Below, one piece after another: positions 45,827 through 56,989 of a stretch of DNA of 64,000 bases. The position numbers were made by a program, and so were the translations under genes. The notes under the pieces are model-generated. The model searched no databases, was not told the origin of the DNA, and saw only the letters and a list, made by a program, of their open reading frames with translations. The stretch's first letter is position 1. Each line of letters begins with the position of its first letter. This DNA is from Microbotryum silenes-acaulis (Eukaryota; Basidiomycota; Microbotryomycetes; Microbotryales; Microbotryaceae): positions 496,001 to 560,000 of the forward strand of contig QPFY01000013.1 of the NCBI GenBank assembly GCA_003665825.1, read 5' to 3'.

Positions 45827-47189
45827 ATGGCTGCTGTACTTACTCGCACTTTCCCTCGTGGAGCCAAGGATGCGCTCGCGACCGTCTCGCGCCAGACGAA
45901 CGGCGTCTACTTGCTCTCAATGCACAACTTGCCCGACAACCGTCTAACACCCGTGAGGGCCCCATCGAAGATCTGTATCTGAATGATGACAATGACCCCT
46001 CTGACCCTCGTGGCCGATTCTGCCGATCCAGAGCTTTATTAAACACTCGGTGCGTATCGACTCGAGCTAGACGGCCCACGCCTTCAAACGACGTCGTCGA
46101 GGCCAAAGCCGAAGGCCCAACGGTCCTAGGACCAGCACGGCTTGAATACGTCACTGATATACGTGATTCTGTATGTGGATTCCAACAGCTTCTCCCGGCG
46201 TTGGACGACATTGAACTGGAGTTCCGAGCCAACTTCAAGAAGGGCGACAAAAGCGCCGCGCTCGTCCTAACCGGAGAACGCGTCAAGAACAAATTCTTCT
46301 CGTGAGGCGCTTAGCATGCCTCGATGACTCTCTTTAGACTGCAGTACAAAGTGCTGACATCTGAAATTCCGGCGGTCTTAGCAACGGACTCGATCTCAAC
46401 CTCGTCGGCGAATACCAGGGCAACTTTTTCAAGGTTCGTCAAGAATACTAGCCGAAGTCGCCGGAGTTCCCGGTAGGTGACGAGGCCATCTGACATTTCT
46501 CGCCCGATCAACAGGAACTCTACTCGCACCTGATGCACAGGCTTTTGACGTTCCCGATGCATACCGTGTCAGCTATCAACGGCCACTGCTTCGTAGGTTT
46601 TGTTGAAGGCCTGACTCGGAGGCCACCGCCTCGTCTCGCAGTTTGTTGCTAACCTGTTGAGCTTTAACTGCAGGCCGGCGGCTTCTGCTTGTCCATGTGC
46701 ACGGATTGGCGCGTCATCCGAGTGGGTTTATCAATCAGTACCGAGGCTCTTTATTTATAGAACTAACTTCGGCGCAATTTTGGATTATCACAGGCCGAGC
46801 GCGCGTGGATGTGCATGAACGAGATTGACTTTGGCGCACCTCTCCCCGTCGGCATGACGGGTGTACTCAAGCAACGTCTCCGCCCCGAAGTCTTGCGCAA
46901 CGTCATGCTCACAGCCCACCGTTACGTCGCTTCCGAAGCGCTCGCCGCAGGTCTGGTTGATGAAATCGTTCAAGGGGATGGTGAAGCCGTGATCGCTCGA
47001 GCAATCGAGATCGCCGAGATGAACCTCAAACATTCCGAAAGTGGGGTTTGCGGCTTGCTCAAGGAACGCTTGTATGCCGAAGTAGTTGTGGCTCTCAAGT
47101 CGGACGAGGGTACTCCGGATGTTTGGGATCATCTCGAGGATAGGTTCAAATCCCTCACCGCAGCAGCAACGCAGGCCGCGAAACTTTGA
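45827..47189 (+). CDS. Peroxisomal delta3,delta2-enoyl-CoA isomerase / hydratase family (276 aa)
   Basis: Exons join(45827..45952, 46032..46049, 46189..46301, 46382..46433, 46515..46592, 46674..46721, 46794..47189), seven in all, include an 18-base microexon coding SFIKHS. The product starts MAAVLTRTFPRGAKDAL and has the crotonase landmarks: LHN-type MHNLPDNRLTP, AALVLTGERVKNKFFSNGLD (oxyanion-hole region), TFPMHTVSAINGHCFAGGFC (second oxyanion segment), and FGAPLPVGMTGVLKQRL. It ends AAKL; AKL is an accepted variant of the peroxisomal PTS1 signal. The closest family is the Eci1-type isomerase needed to beta-oxidise unsaturated fatty acids, but a hydratase cannot be excluded. It is head-to-head with the WDR44-like gene. 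Confidence 0.85.
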
Positions 47190-47351
47190 GTGCAACCTAC
47201 CAGAGATATCAACAGTGTCGTCATCTGTGCTTGGAGTCAGCGGAGTTCGATTTCTGGTGCAATGGGACGCATTGCTGAAGCGTGACATCATCTTTACGCC
47301 TGGCTCGCCAACGGCTGGCAGGTTTGAGAAAAAGCCGGCAATTCGGCCGGT

Positions 47352-49082
47352 TCACTTCATCTCTACGTCCTCTGTACCCTTGGCACCGGCTTTTCTCCCT
47401 TCCAAGTCCGGTAACCAAAACGCCTGCAGGTCGATCGAGTGGTCATTGAGTCAGCGCACCAGTCCTAGACTGCGAAGAGCCCATCCTTTAACTGACCAAA
47501 TCGTCACCTGCACTCGCAAACATCGCGGCCCGATTATTCCACAGCAAGCACCGACTCGGCCCGTCCAGATGCCCTTCATCGACGTGCAAAGGCTGCAACG
47601 TCACCGTCTCTTGATCCGCATCTTCAACGTCGCTTGAAGAGGGTTTGACGTGGGACACGTCCCAGATGTAGATCTTGCCGTCGATTGAACCGGCGAGAAC
47701 GAACCGACCGTCCGGTGTCCAAGATACCTCTTCGGAGGAGAGGCCTGCAACGGGATCACCTAGTGGTCGCTCGAAAGGCGCCACTGACGCTCGTTCGAGT
47801 CCTGATTTGTCTCCCGCTTCAGAGCGATGGAACAGCGCGGAACTTAGCTTGAAACGTTCTCGCAGAGGGAGCGGCGCGCGCTTGCAGGGGACTGACTTTC
47901 TAATCGGGCTAATGTGGATCCTGTGAAAGCATCCAACACGTAATGTACGTCTCCCGAAGTCCCTACAAGCAGCTTGTTCCCATCGTTGGAGAACTTGATC
48001 GAGGTGTAAATGGGCACACGAGGGGGGAACGAGATCTTGCTCAATTCTTGATCGTCGAGGTTGACGTGCAGGAACGGTTGCTTGTCGTAATCCCGCTTGT
48101 CAAAGAAGAGCAAGGTTGACCGGAGGTTGAGGGCGACAACAAAAATGACGCCTGTCGGATCAAAGGCAACGCAGGGATGGCCGGCGATGTGCAATTTGCC
48201 CTACGAGCAGCACCAGAAACTTTGCAGTTCAGCTCGGAAGCCCGATAAAGAGCGAACAAGCTGGAGATTTTCGGCCACTTCTCACCTGCGCTTTTTGAGC
48301 TCTGAGATCCCATAGTTGAACCGTATCATCGGTGGCGCCCGAGATGAAATGATCCTCGACCGGGGACATTTCGAGCGAGACGACTCTGCAGCGAGACGAG
48401 TGGAGAAAGAACTGAACGGATCAGAGCAATCGCGCTGTACAGGGGGTGTTTCTAGCTAGCGTACTTTTTGGTGTGACCTTTGAAGTAACGAATGTAGTTG
48501 TTGTCGTGCAAGCTAAGGTAACGGATGTCATCTGCAGCACATAGCCCCGACGAGATTAGCGCATAGCTCGGATTAGGCCGAATCGAGTCCGGACGAGCGA
48601 GGGGACCGACCGCTGCCTTTGGTACTGGCATGAATGACGTTGGTGTTCTTGTGAGTAAATCGGGCGAGATGTACTCCGTATTTCTTCGAATAGTGCTGGT
48701 TCTTGTGCCTGCGAGATGGTTGACGAAGGACCGGAGAGCCAGACGAGGACAATTCGAATTGATCAGCACTTGCAGTCGCACTGGTGACTCCCTCGTGCAG
48801 AATATTGTGACCGGTTGAGGATGCTCGCACTCACTTGCCCGTTCTGACGTTGAATATCTGCATCGTCTCGTCCTCCGCGGCGGTCACGAGAAACTCGCCC
48901 TTGTCGTCGAACGACAGGCTCGTATACTGCTTGTCGACCTCGATGTGCTTGCGAAACACTTTGGACGGTTTCAGTGAGACCTATTGATGGCATGTCGAGT
49001 GAGAGGAGACTGGCTGTCAGTGGATGCAATCGACTGGCTGGATGGACATGTCGGTCGCCTCAGCTTCCGTTTCGCTCACCAT
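47352..49082 (-). CDS. SWD2: Swd2 / WDR82 homologue (COMPASS and CPF subunit)
   Basis: The WD40 propeller order matches Swd2/WDR82: VSLKPSKVFRKHIEVDKQY, SFDDKGEFLVTAAEDETMQI, LYSKKYGVHLARFTHKN, IRYLSLHDNNYIRYFKGHTK, VVSLEMSPVEDHFISGATDD, TVQLWDLRA, AFDPTGVIFVVAL, YTSIKFSNDGNKLLVGTSG, VSWTPDGRFVLAGSIDGKI and finally AFWLPDLEGRKAGAKGTEDV. Swd2 works both in the Set1/COMPASS H3K4 methyltransferase and in the RNA 3'-end processing complex, in the nucleus. Coding begins after an acceptor at about 48,981 with VSLKP. The best start is an ATG at 49,080-49,082 followed immediately by a GTGAGC donor, so exon 1 would code only Met. A later ATG in that intron (MPSIGL...) is out of frame with the propeller. 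Confidence 0.88.
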
Positions 49083-50835
49083 GACGTCCGGAGTGAGCGC
49101 GATCGTGCTGCTGCTGCTGCTACTGCCGACATGACTGCTCGTCGATGCTTTGGGTTGTACCGAAGTCATGTGAGCGGCTCAGTATGCAACGTGTCGTGCG
49201 AGCCGAGACAATCGGTGTGGCAGAAAGGGCTCGGGGGTGTGGTGGGGGTCGGCGCCGGGGGGAAGAATTGGGTGGGACGGCCGGAAAGAAGTTCAGCGAG
49301 TCAGAGCTCCGAATACCGCAGTCACACATTTTCTGGTCTCGGGCATTTGTCTGCCATGAACGTGTCAGCTGTCGGACTGTGTCATTTAGACCAAGCGCAA
49401 CAAAAATAACCCACAAGATATTCGTCAGGTATCACGCGCGAGGGGTGAGATAAGTGTTGGCCTCACTGCAGTGCCACGACCAGCGCTGAGCCGCGCCTGA
49501 GCGGTTGATCTCTGACCAGCAATAGTACCGGTATCGTCATCGTCAGGTCGAAGGTGAACCCCTGCTCCTCCGATTTCTTTGTAGAGAACCAGCCTGGTGC
49601 ATATGGATCGCCCTTCCTCAGATAACATCGGAAGAAACTCCGCCTAGCTGAGGCTGGACTCGGATAGGGTCTTGGCACTCCTTTTAGTAGCTCGCACGGA
49701 TTTTCCGAGTCAGTTCCACTGCACACTACTGGCAGAGCTGCTGGTACAATTTGGGTAACAAGCTACCGACAACGGCGGTGCAAAACAAATGAAACATTAC
49801 ACAATAGCAACAATGCTCGTCAAAGCTTTAATGCACCGAACGTTGGCAGAAGGTTGATCGTCACTAGTCCGTGCCGCCATGGCGGCGGGCCGAAGGCCCA
49901 AATCAAGCTGCAGTTCCGGTAAATTCGGCGCTGGCCCGCCCGCTCTGCGCGATCCTCAATGACTCGACAGTGCCCTGGGCCAAGCGCGAGTCTGCGCGAG
50001 TCCAGTTCAGGCCAGGCCCAGCCACGGGCTGCCACGGGTCGAGCGCCTTTGTGCCACACGAGTCCACGGCACTCGACCCTGCATAACGCCGTCCACCTGT
50101 CTCGACGCCCATCTGCGCCGACGGACTCTGCTCGCACTCCGACAGTGCTGTGATTTGTGTGTGTGATTGTACCTACTGCCTTCTCGACTGCCGCGCCTGT
50201 TCCGCTGGTCTCTGCCCTCACGACCGCCCGCCGCCCGCTCGTAAGTACGACCCAGCCAGCCTCGGCCGCGCCGCACCGTCGAATGCGGGTTCGTTGCTGG
50301 CCATGCTGACCATGCCGTTCATCCTCTTCTTCTGTTTCATCATTGCATCCCTGGACAACACGTGCTACGACGACGTCTTGTGTCACGATTCGTTCTGCTT
50401 GGCTCGGCTCGACTCGTGTGTGGCAACGGCGACTCGACCGTCGGCTCTTGGCCCCGACCCTGCCGGCTTGCGTCCTGACTCTCTGGTCGCCCCCGCATGG
50501 CCTGACTTGTGTCGCTCGCTTGCGCACGCTCGCCCTCGACCCGTGTCGACTCATCGCCTACACTTCGCGCGTTAGCAGCCCCATCTCGACGACACCCTTC
50601 TATACTCAGCAACCCGAAGCCACCATCACCATCATGGCCTTCGCCCTTTACTAAAAGGCTTCACCTCACCAGCCTTTACACCCGTCATCACAAAAGTCGC
50701 GTTCATCGCACCCTTTGTTGTCCCGCCTCGAACCCCGAACCCGAACCCAACGCCGACCCGCTTGGGCCGCTGCCTCCCGCGCCGCTCTGTCTCTGATCTG
50801 ACTCATCCCTCCATTTACGTTCATCCGACACCGCG
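49083..50835. other. Intergenic region between divergent genes
   Basis: 1.75 kb between SWD2 and the MYND-protein gene with no supported gene. Open frames overlap on both strands without domains. The right half is C/T-rich and may be the long leader of the MYND-protein mRNA. A CTG repeat (about 49,108-49,121) is the only simple repeat noted. Confidence 0.5.
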
Positions 50836-53602
50836 ATGCGAGAATCCAACTTCAGCTCACCAGCTCACAACCGGGCTTGCGTGTGTATTTCTTCTGCTCT
50901 GTATGATCGACGAGGTCAGTACCTTATTCCCCCTCTGGCTTGCGGTGCGCTACTCGTTTGGCCTTGCTCGGTAATCCGAGCTCCGGACTCCAGGTCCAAG
51001 TCAGCGTAGCTGCGTGTGATGTGAACGCAACACATCCGTCTCGGTTCAATTTGCGTGATGGGGTCAGACGGTGGCCAACCTACCAGTCGTCGCCTTTTGA
51101 TACCAGCGCCATCTGGCGCCTGAACTTCACAGTGGCAAACGGACCGCGTTGAATCAGCCAACCGAGGCCGGAGCCTTGGCGCTCCCGAGCAAAGGCTTCG
51201 CAAGCCTCTCGTGGCGCCGATGCTTCACGAGCAAGGGGCTCGAGTGCGACTCTTCATTCAGAACATTACATAGTATTGCGACGGTCGATGCTGACAACAT
51301 TCTTGGAACTTTGCCACCGTCGTCGTTTGCCTTGCGAACCCACACAGCGATCGACGCGCCCTCCCCTTCTCTCCCTCTCGTCAACTCGCTCACCCACCTC
51401 TCCTATCTCACTGCGACCTCGCCCCGAATTCGAGAAATTCTATCTCTCGATGGCGGCCTGGAACGGCTGGTGCGGATATTGAAAGGATGCGCGGCGGGAG
51501 GCCCTCCCGTAATCGAGGAGAGTCTGGCCGACATCCGACACAAAACCACTCGGGGACCCAAGAAGGGTCCACGACGAAGCCCCTTCAAGAGTTTCGACGA
51601 GTACTCGCCGGTCATCGATGACGAGTGGACGCAGGATCGGGCCGGCTACACCTCCCTCTCCCGGACAGTCGGCGAGGCCCCGCTGCGGGCCCCGCTGCCT
51701 TGGGAGCTCGATGTCGAGCTTTCATCTTCATTATCGTCAGCCACCATGGCAACCAACACCTCGAGCCGGGATCGACACCTCCTTTACACCTATACCCTCG
51801 CTTTCCAATGCGTCGTCAACATCGGCGTCCGCGGCTCTGAAACGATTCGAACGCGGGTCGTCGAAGCCGGCGCGCTCGATGTCGTCGTCAACGTCCTGCA
51901 GCGATACCTCGATGACATCGCCCGGCGCAAGCAGCAAGCCGAACTTGCTGCAGAGGAAGAAGCAGCCGCAACCGCAACGCCTGTCGCCGTACCGGTCGCG
52001 TTGGCCCCCCCCGTCGTCGCCGATATCGTCCTGGCGCCGTTGACCCAACCCCAACTCGCCCGCCTTAATAACCGAGCGCCACCGCAATACCGTCTTGCCC
52101 CACCCGCTCGCGTCGCGACACCCGACACCGTCATCAGCACTGATGAAGGCTCAATCGCCGACGACAACGGCTCGTCGTCGGGGCAGGAGGGGGACGAGGT
52201 CATGACGGAAGACGAGCCACGGTCGCAGGCTTCGACCTCTTCCACCAACAGCCGACTTGGGAAGGCTGTTATTGCGTCATCGTCTGCGCCGTCCCGGCGA
52301 CAAGTTCGCGACGAAGATGATGGCGACGTCGTCATGGGAGGCTCGGACATGCACGAAGATGCTGCCACGGCGTCGACCCCGCGCCACACCGCGACCTCAC
52401 CGCAGGACGGTCCGTCTCGTCCCAATCAGTCGAGGAGCAGTGGGCTCCACTACCGTGACGAGGACGTCTTGCTGTCGCTGCAGCTCCTCGCCTACCTCAG
52501 CAAATATCCCCACGTTCGCTCCGTTTTCCACTCCCCCCACGACGCGGTCCACCCCGAAATGGATGACGAAATCGAGCACGACTACCTGCACGCACCGCAC
52601 CACGACCACTACGATTCGAAAGCGAGCACACCGACAAGCACATCGTTGCCGACCCTCTCCTCGAACGTATTTTCGCTCGTGGAAGCTTTCACGCACCGCC
52701 CCGCGTCGAATGACCCATACACGCCGCGTCATTCAAACGAGGTGCAATACTGGGCCGGCGTCATCATGCGCAACGCTTGCCGCAAGGACGAATCTCGCGG
52801 TGGGATCCGACAGTGCGCGAACATGCAGTGCGGAGTTTGGGAAAAGTACGCGCGAGAGTTCGCCAAGTGCCGTCGATGCCGCAAAGCCAAGTACTGCAGC
52901 AAAACATGTCAAAGTAAGGCGTGGCAATTTGGTCATCGGTACTGGTGCGCCAAGGCTGCATCGAAAGAGGGCAACTCGTCGACCCACGATGAGAGCGCTC
53001 CATCGTCTGCAGCGAATCATCACCAGCATCATCACCACGGCGTCCCCAGCCAGGGTCAAGCTCAGGGCCATGGCCAGCATCATCACCACCAACACCATCA
53101 GCATGGCCAGCACGGCCACCACGCTCATGCCGGCGGTGCAGAAACCTCGGGGCCCGCCGAACGTGAGGCGTTGACGCGTCGTCACGAGCGAAGATCTCGG
53201 CGCGATGACGATGATGATGATAACGATTACGACGAGGACGTGAACGCTCTTGCCAGACCGGCTCTGGGTGGTCTCGATCTCGCCGCCGCTGCCGCTGCCC
53301 ACGCGATTGGTGCAGGCCTCGGTGCGAGGGCAATGTTTAATCGCAATCGTGGCATCACTCCGCGCGGACATCGTCAATCGCCCGGCACCGACAGCGGCGC
53401 GACGACGCCACCTGCGGGTCTTCGGACCGGTGGTGATGGCGCGATCGGTGGTTTCGAAGTCAACGTCGCCGGAATGGGCATGCGAGTTGGCGGCGGAGCG
53501 TTGGGCATGGACGAGAACGACGTCGCGCACGATCTACTTGTCGGCGGCGTCTTTGGGGAGATCGGCGCCATGAACGGCTTGACTCTGGCCGAAAACCAAT
53601 GA
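50836..53602 (+). CDS. MUB1/SamB-type MYND-finger protein (777 aa)
   Basis: Exons join(50836..50914, 51348..53602). The N-terminus MRESNFSSPAHNRACVCISS then YDRRAIDAPSPSLPLVNSL and ILSLDGGLERLVRILK is characteristic of Aspergillus SamB and yeast Mub1. A MYND zinc finger lies at about residues 516-562: CANMQCGVWEKY, AKCRRCRKAKYCSKTCQSKA and FGHRYWCAK. The region after it has a His-rich stretch (HHQHHHHG...QHHHHQHHQHGQHGH, split here) and an Asp run. Low-complexity acidic inserts occur at 300-430. Mub1 works with the Ubr2 ubiquitin ligase to degrade Rpn4, and SamB affects hyphal morphogenesis; which role applies here is not known. The 433-base intron is unusually long for this window. An open frame continues inside it up to the acceptor. 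Confidence 0.88.
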
Positions 53603-54050
53603 TACCGTCTACTTCTTTGTTGCCCTCCACTTCGGCTTACCTCCCCTCCGTACCAGTCGGCACTACATCCTGTTAACATTTCCTCACGAAGTTTGGAACC
53701 CAGTCTCTGCTTTTCAGTGAGCGTTTCGCTCTTCCCGAGGCTCTTCACATCCTTCCTTAATTCCCTCTATCGTCTGGCTTTACTCCTTTCTGTTTTCTGT
53801 TTCGCTGTCTTTGTTCATTCTAGCACTTTGCAATTCGCACCCTCATGTCACGATCTATATTTCCTCGTTCTCGTAGTATGTACGGCCTGCCCGGCGCATC
53901 CACCAAAACAACCCCCACACGGAGCCACACGGTGGGCATGACGTAGACGATTGCGCCAAGGCGCGCCGGCTTATACTCTGTGTCTTGTCTTCAGCTCTAC
54001 TCCGCCTCAACCTCTAACGTCAGGTTGTCCAACAGCCTTCATCACTGGAT
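53603..54050. other. Intergenic, 448 bases
   Basis: Between two genes on the same strand. The sequence is T/C-rich with CTTTC and TTCTGTTTTCTG runs, typical of a 3' end followed by a promoter. No gene is seen. Confidence 0.55.
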
Positions 54051-56741
54051 ATGGCGCAGACCGCTCAGTTACAGCCCCTCGACGGTGGTCGCGACAGCGA
54101 TGAACGACCCACCGGACCTCCGTCGCCCAAGCCCATCGCCGAGGGCTCGCCGTCGTCATGGAGCTACTTCTTTATCCGCCTCTTGTTCGTCTTTGTCTTG
54201 CGCGTATTCTATTCCAACGTCGTCGTTGAGGGTGTGGAGAACATCCCTCAGGATGGTGTACCTTGGTGAGGGCCCTCGCTATCGTGGGCCATGTCGGGAT
54301 CCACTGGGGAGGCGTCTCGTTGCTGATCGCGAGTCACATTGATTGTTGACTTTCAGTATGCTCTGTGCGAATCATTCAAACTCCTTGACGGATGCTCTGC
54401 TATTGGTGACGACCGTTCCGACCTGGGTAAGATCACTACTAGGTGCTCCACGCTTCGAAACACGCTGACGGCGTCAGCACTCGTTACTGGCGCAGAAACG
54501 AAGGCTACTCCGGTTGACCGCCAAGGATAGTCAGGTACGCTTCGCGAGAGAGTGCGTCGTCTATGGTAATTCGTTACGCTATGCTTACCGTCTCATGCTC
54601 GTATACCCGACTACAGTTTGGACGCAAGACTTTCACGTCTTGGCTCATCGAATCGGCTGGAACGGTGCCGATCAAGCGGCAAAAGGAGCACGGCAAAGCC
54701 GGCACGACCGTCGACAACTCGGCCGTGTTTGAAAAGCTCATCGATGCACTCGGAAAGGGCGACATGGTATGCATCTTCCCCGAGGGGATGTCGAGGTATT
54801 ATCCTCAGATCGCGCCGCTTAAGCAAGGTGTGGCCAGAATTTTGAGCGACACCTTGACCCGGCACGAGCACCAGCAAGATTTCAAGGTCGCCGTCCAGAC
54901 GTGTTCCATCACGTATTTGCATCGAAACCTGTTCAGGTGGGCCACAATATGCTATCATGTGTGCATCCTTATTCGGTGGACGCTAAAGTATTGCTGAGGT
55001 CGTCAGATCCGATGTCTTGGTCACTTTCCACTCCCCGATCATCGTCACACCCGAGACCCATCCTGGGCTGATCGCCAGGCCGAGGTCCGAAGGCAGACCG
55101 GGCCGTATGTTCTTGCCCGAATGTGCGTCACGCAGCTACTGAAACGCTGACGAATTATGTTCTCGTGCTTTCCAGCTGATGAGGATTCGGTTCGTCGTCT
55201 GACGTCGTCGATTGGTACCGAGATCCGTTCCGGCATCTTGGATGCGCCGTCCTGGACCTACATTCGGGCAGCAAACGTCAGTCGTAGTATAGGAAGAGCC
55301 TATATCACGTCTTCTGACCTCGACCAAGCTGAACGAACAGACTTGTCGACGCTTGTATGCTCCTCTCGGCACCAAACTTGGCCTGGGCGAGCACGTTCGT
55401 CTGACGCAACGCTTCGTTGAGGGCCTGACGGGGCGCAAAGCGATCAAACCTTGGCGGGAAGGCGAGGACGTCAAGGGCGTATTGAAGACGCCGATGAGAC
55501 AAACACGACCTGGCGAAGACTACTTTGGCTCGGAGAAGAGTGAAAGCGAGGATCGACCGAGCTCGCAAGACGACCTGGACCTGTTGGTCAAGGATTTGAC
55601 CAACTACCAGGTGGGTCCTTCTTACTACCGCCATAGCCGTGAAGGTCGATGCAATTTGACCCCTCTCTTTCTTCCCTGTTTCTAGGACATGCTCTACGTC
55701 CATGGCATCAAGGATGACCGCGTTCGCAACCCGAGACTCTTGCGCCGTCGCACTCTGGTCAAAAGGCTGCTGGTGCGCCTCCTCGGCGCCACCGCACTCT
55801 TCGTCGTGTGCCTACCTGGCTTGGTCTTCTGGACACCGATCTTCGTCATCGCCACCAAGGCGTCGGGAAAGGTCAATAAAGCTGGGCCGGTGTTTGAGTG
55901 TGTCCACTGTTTTTACAGCGTCTCCTGATTTGGCATATGAAGAAACTGACCGGCGGATGTGTATCTTCGCAGCACTTATGACGAGGTGAGATCTCGGCGT
56001 CGGTTTCCGTGGTACTTCCCGAATTCATATTGAACGGTAGGTTTCCCCCATTCCTTACAGGTCGCGCAAACCAAACTTGTCTATGGCCTCATCGTCGGTG
56101 TCATCGAATGGCTATCAGTGTGCCTGCTCACGCTTCCGCTGTCGTGGTTGACGCTCTTCACTTTCCCCACTCTTCTGTGGCTGACACTACGATGGTTGGA
56201 GGATCTGACCTCGTCCCTGCGTGCGTCGATTGCGCTCTTCCGACTCTTACTCATTGGCAAGCGACAACTCCGAGTATTGCGCGACATGCGCGAATCGCTG
56301 AGGATCAGAGTGGAGAACCTCGCCGTCAAGGATTGTGGACTGCCGCGCGACGCCGAAAAATACATTGAGAGGCAGAGGGGTTGGAGGCTGGCTTCCACTT
56401 TGGGCTTTTTTTCCTTGCGCAGGAGAAGAAAGAAGGGTGCGTCGCGGTCACTGCTCTCTCGAAGCTCGAAGCTCGACAAAAATTTGTGTGTTCAGACTCG
56501 GAAGCCCCATCACTGACGCCGGCTCTCCTCGCTCGGATCGACAGACTGGAACGAAAGCCTCAAGCTCTTCGACGTCAGCGAATATCCTGGAGACGACATG
56601 CCTTCTGATCTTGTCTCGTCCGTACCTCTGACCCCGGCGGCGATCGCAGGCCCCTCGATGGCCAAGGCCAGCTCGAGCTTGACGAGCGTGACCGAGGAAC
56701 GACCCAGGAGAGGTCGGGTGGACCGACTCAAGGTAGCCTGA
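54051..56741 (+). CDS. Glycerol-3-phosphate/DHAP acyltransferase, Gpt2/Sct1 type (642 aa)
   Basis: Eleven exons: 54051..54265, 54357..54426, 54496..54534, 54617..54936, 55007..55122, 55176..55276, 55341..55610, 55686..55897, 55973..55985, 56061..56436 and 56545..56741; they sum to 643 codons. The enzyme makes lysophosphatidate, the first step of glycerolipid synthesis, in the ER. Motif I is NHSNSLTD (77-84; H-x5-D as in yeast Gat1/Gat2). GTVPIKR follows, then motif III FPEGMSRYYPQIAPLKQG. TARRLYAPLGT-type sequence (TCRRLYAPLGTKLGLGEHVR) is also conserved. Hydrophobic segments lie at the N-terminus (SYFFIRLLFVFVLRVFY) and near the C-terminus (LLGATALFVVCLPGLVFW; IVGVIEWLSVCLLTLPLSWL). Exon 9 is only 13 bases, coding DTYDE across its borders. 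Confidence 0.9.
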
Positions 56742-56989
56742 AGCAGGAGATATTTTTCTTCTGTTTTTGTACAGTCTATCTCTGCATTGAAACCCTCCGC
56801 TTGCTGTCATCATTTGGCCGACGAAGTGTTTGGCCGGCCGTTTCGGTGCCCGGCTCGGCCGCCGTGATTCGCGCGGGTAAGAGGTGCGGACTTAGCGACA
56901 AAGACGAGCCGAGTCAAGTCGAGCGCCGTCGGTAGAATCCTGACCTCCAACTTGCCAACCCTCGAACGTGATCTATACTTTGCCTCACC

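Noticed and set aside
51149..51347. MYND-protein start within the long open frame at 51,149
   Set aside because: The family N-terminus (MRESNFSSPAHNRACV) is encoded at 50,836 and splices in frame at 51,348, so this part is intron.
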